Positions 31,357-31,633 of a stretch of 31,633 nucleotides of DNA are shown here, piece by piece. This DNA comes from Plantago elongata (taxonomy: Eukaryota > Streptophyta > Magnoliopsida > Lamiales > Plantaginaceae). The position numbers and the translations under genes were made by a program. The stretch covers positions 1 to 31,633 of the forward strand of contig JAYMSP010001483.1 in the NCBI GenBank assembly GCA_036897095.1, read 5' to 3'. A model generated the notes under the pieces. It saw only the letters and a list, made by a program, of their open reading frames with translations, had not been told where the DNA came from and searched no databases. How positions within the stretch are numbered: position 1 is the stretch's first letter; each line of letters opens with the position of its first letter.

Positions 31357-31633
31357 CTAACACCATTCCGAATGGTGTCGAACGACGGCGCGTCGTCGTG
31401 GACGACGACGCGTCATCGTCGTTTTGCTCCAATGGTGGCGCGTCGTCGTCGTCGCGTCATCAATTTTTTTTATATATTTTTATATTTTTTATTTTTTTAT
31501 TTACATATTATTCATATTATAAGAGTGTTTAAATGTTGAAATTAATGAAATTGCATTGTTTTAAGTCGTTTTATAATTTTTTTAAGGTTTAAAATTTTGG
31601 AAAAAAAATATTTTTTTTATTTTGCTAAAAATA
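31357..31633. mobile_element. Harbinger-type MITE, left half (cut by window end)
   Basis: CTA/ACACCATTCCGAATGG resembles the left end of element A (CTA/TACCGTCCGCTATGG). A GC-rich CGTCGTCG-type stretch follows (about 31380-31460). Then comes TTATAAGAGTGTTTAAATGTTGAAATTAATGAAATTG, which is nearly the same as 26890-26935 in the complete MITE. The right half lies beyond the window. Confidence 0.65.

Noticed and set aside
31380-31460. CGTCGTCG-rich run considered as a CRISPR-like array or coding microsatellite
   Set aside because: It is a short imperfect trinucleotide run in the end of a MITE, with no spacers and no coding frame.

Overview
The window is nuclear DNA of a flowering plant, most likely a eudicot. 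It is AT-rich, has intron-rich genes with plant-type splice sites, and carries many plant transposon relics (PIF/Harbinger with MITEs, Stowaway, Ty1/copia). A lamiid asterid would fit the style of the repeats, but I cannot prove this from sequence alone. No bacterial, organellar, CRISPR or viral features are visible.

Only two intact host genes can be supported, both on the minus strand. The first (9789-16313) has 12 exons that join in frame to 543 codons. It encodes a methyltransferase-like mitoribosome assembly protein of the Rsm22/METTL17 family, with a SAM-type motif and four candidate iron-sulphur cysteines. Its upstream region has two TGGGCC (site II) motifs, as expected for a nuclear gene for a mitochondrial protein. 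The second (22728-25702) has 7 exons that join in frame to 334 codons. It encodes a TIC32/FOREVER YOUNG-like short-chain dehydrogenase with TGxxxGIG, NNAG and YxxxK motifs, and it contains one GC-AG intron. The two genes have no obvious functional link.

The rest is transposon-dominated. From left to right: the right half of a Harbinger-type MITE (1-323); a 2.6-kb PIF/Harbinger element with a broken transposase and a broken Myb-like ORF (902-3498); an unclassified 2.2-kb element rich in degenerate tandem repeats (about 3537-5704); an AT-rich desert with GC-rich 'AGCTCCG' palindrome clusters (5976-6250, 7975-8045); the Rsm22-like gene, with MITEs in its ninth intron; a second Harbinger element carrying only a broken Myb-like ORF (17472-19408); a foldback element (20311-20750); the dehydrogenase gene; a complete 560-bp Harbinger MITE with TTA target duplications (26734-27293); a SINE-like tRNA-derived head (about 27.97 kb); two Stowaway copies in opposite orientation (28784-29005, 29356-29550); a collapsed copia retrotransposon (about 29774-30383); another AGCTCCG element (about 30.38-30.99 kb); and the left end of one more Harbinger MITE running off the window (31357-31633).

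The strongest new-looking signal is the local PIF/Harbinger family. Five copies share terminal and leader sequence but differ in coding content: transposase plus Myb, Myb only, or none. This looks like a natural series from two-gene element to MITE. I found no evidence for an undescribed enzymatic or defence system.
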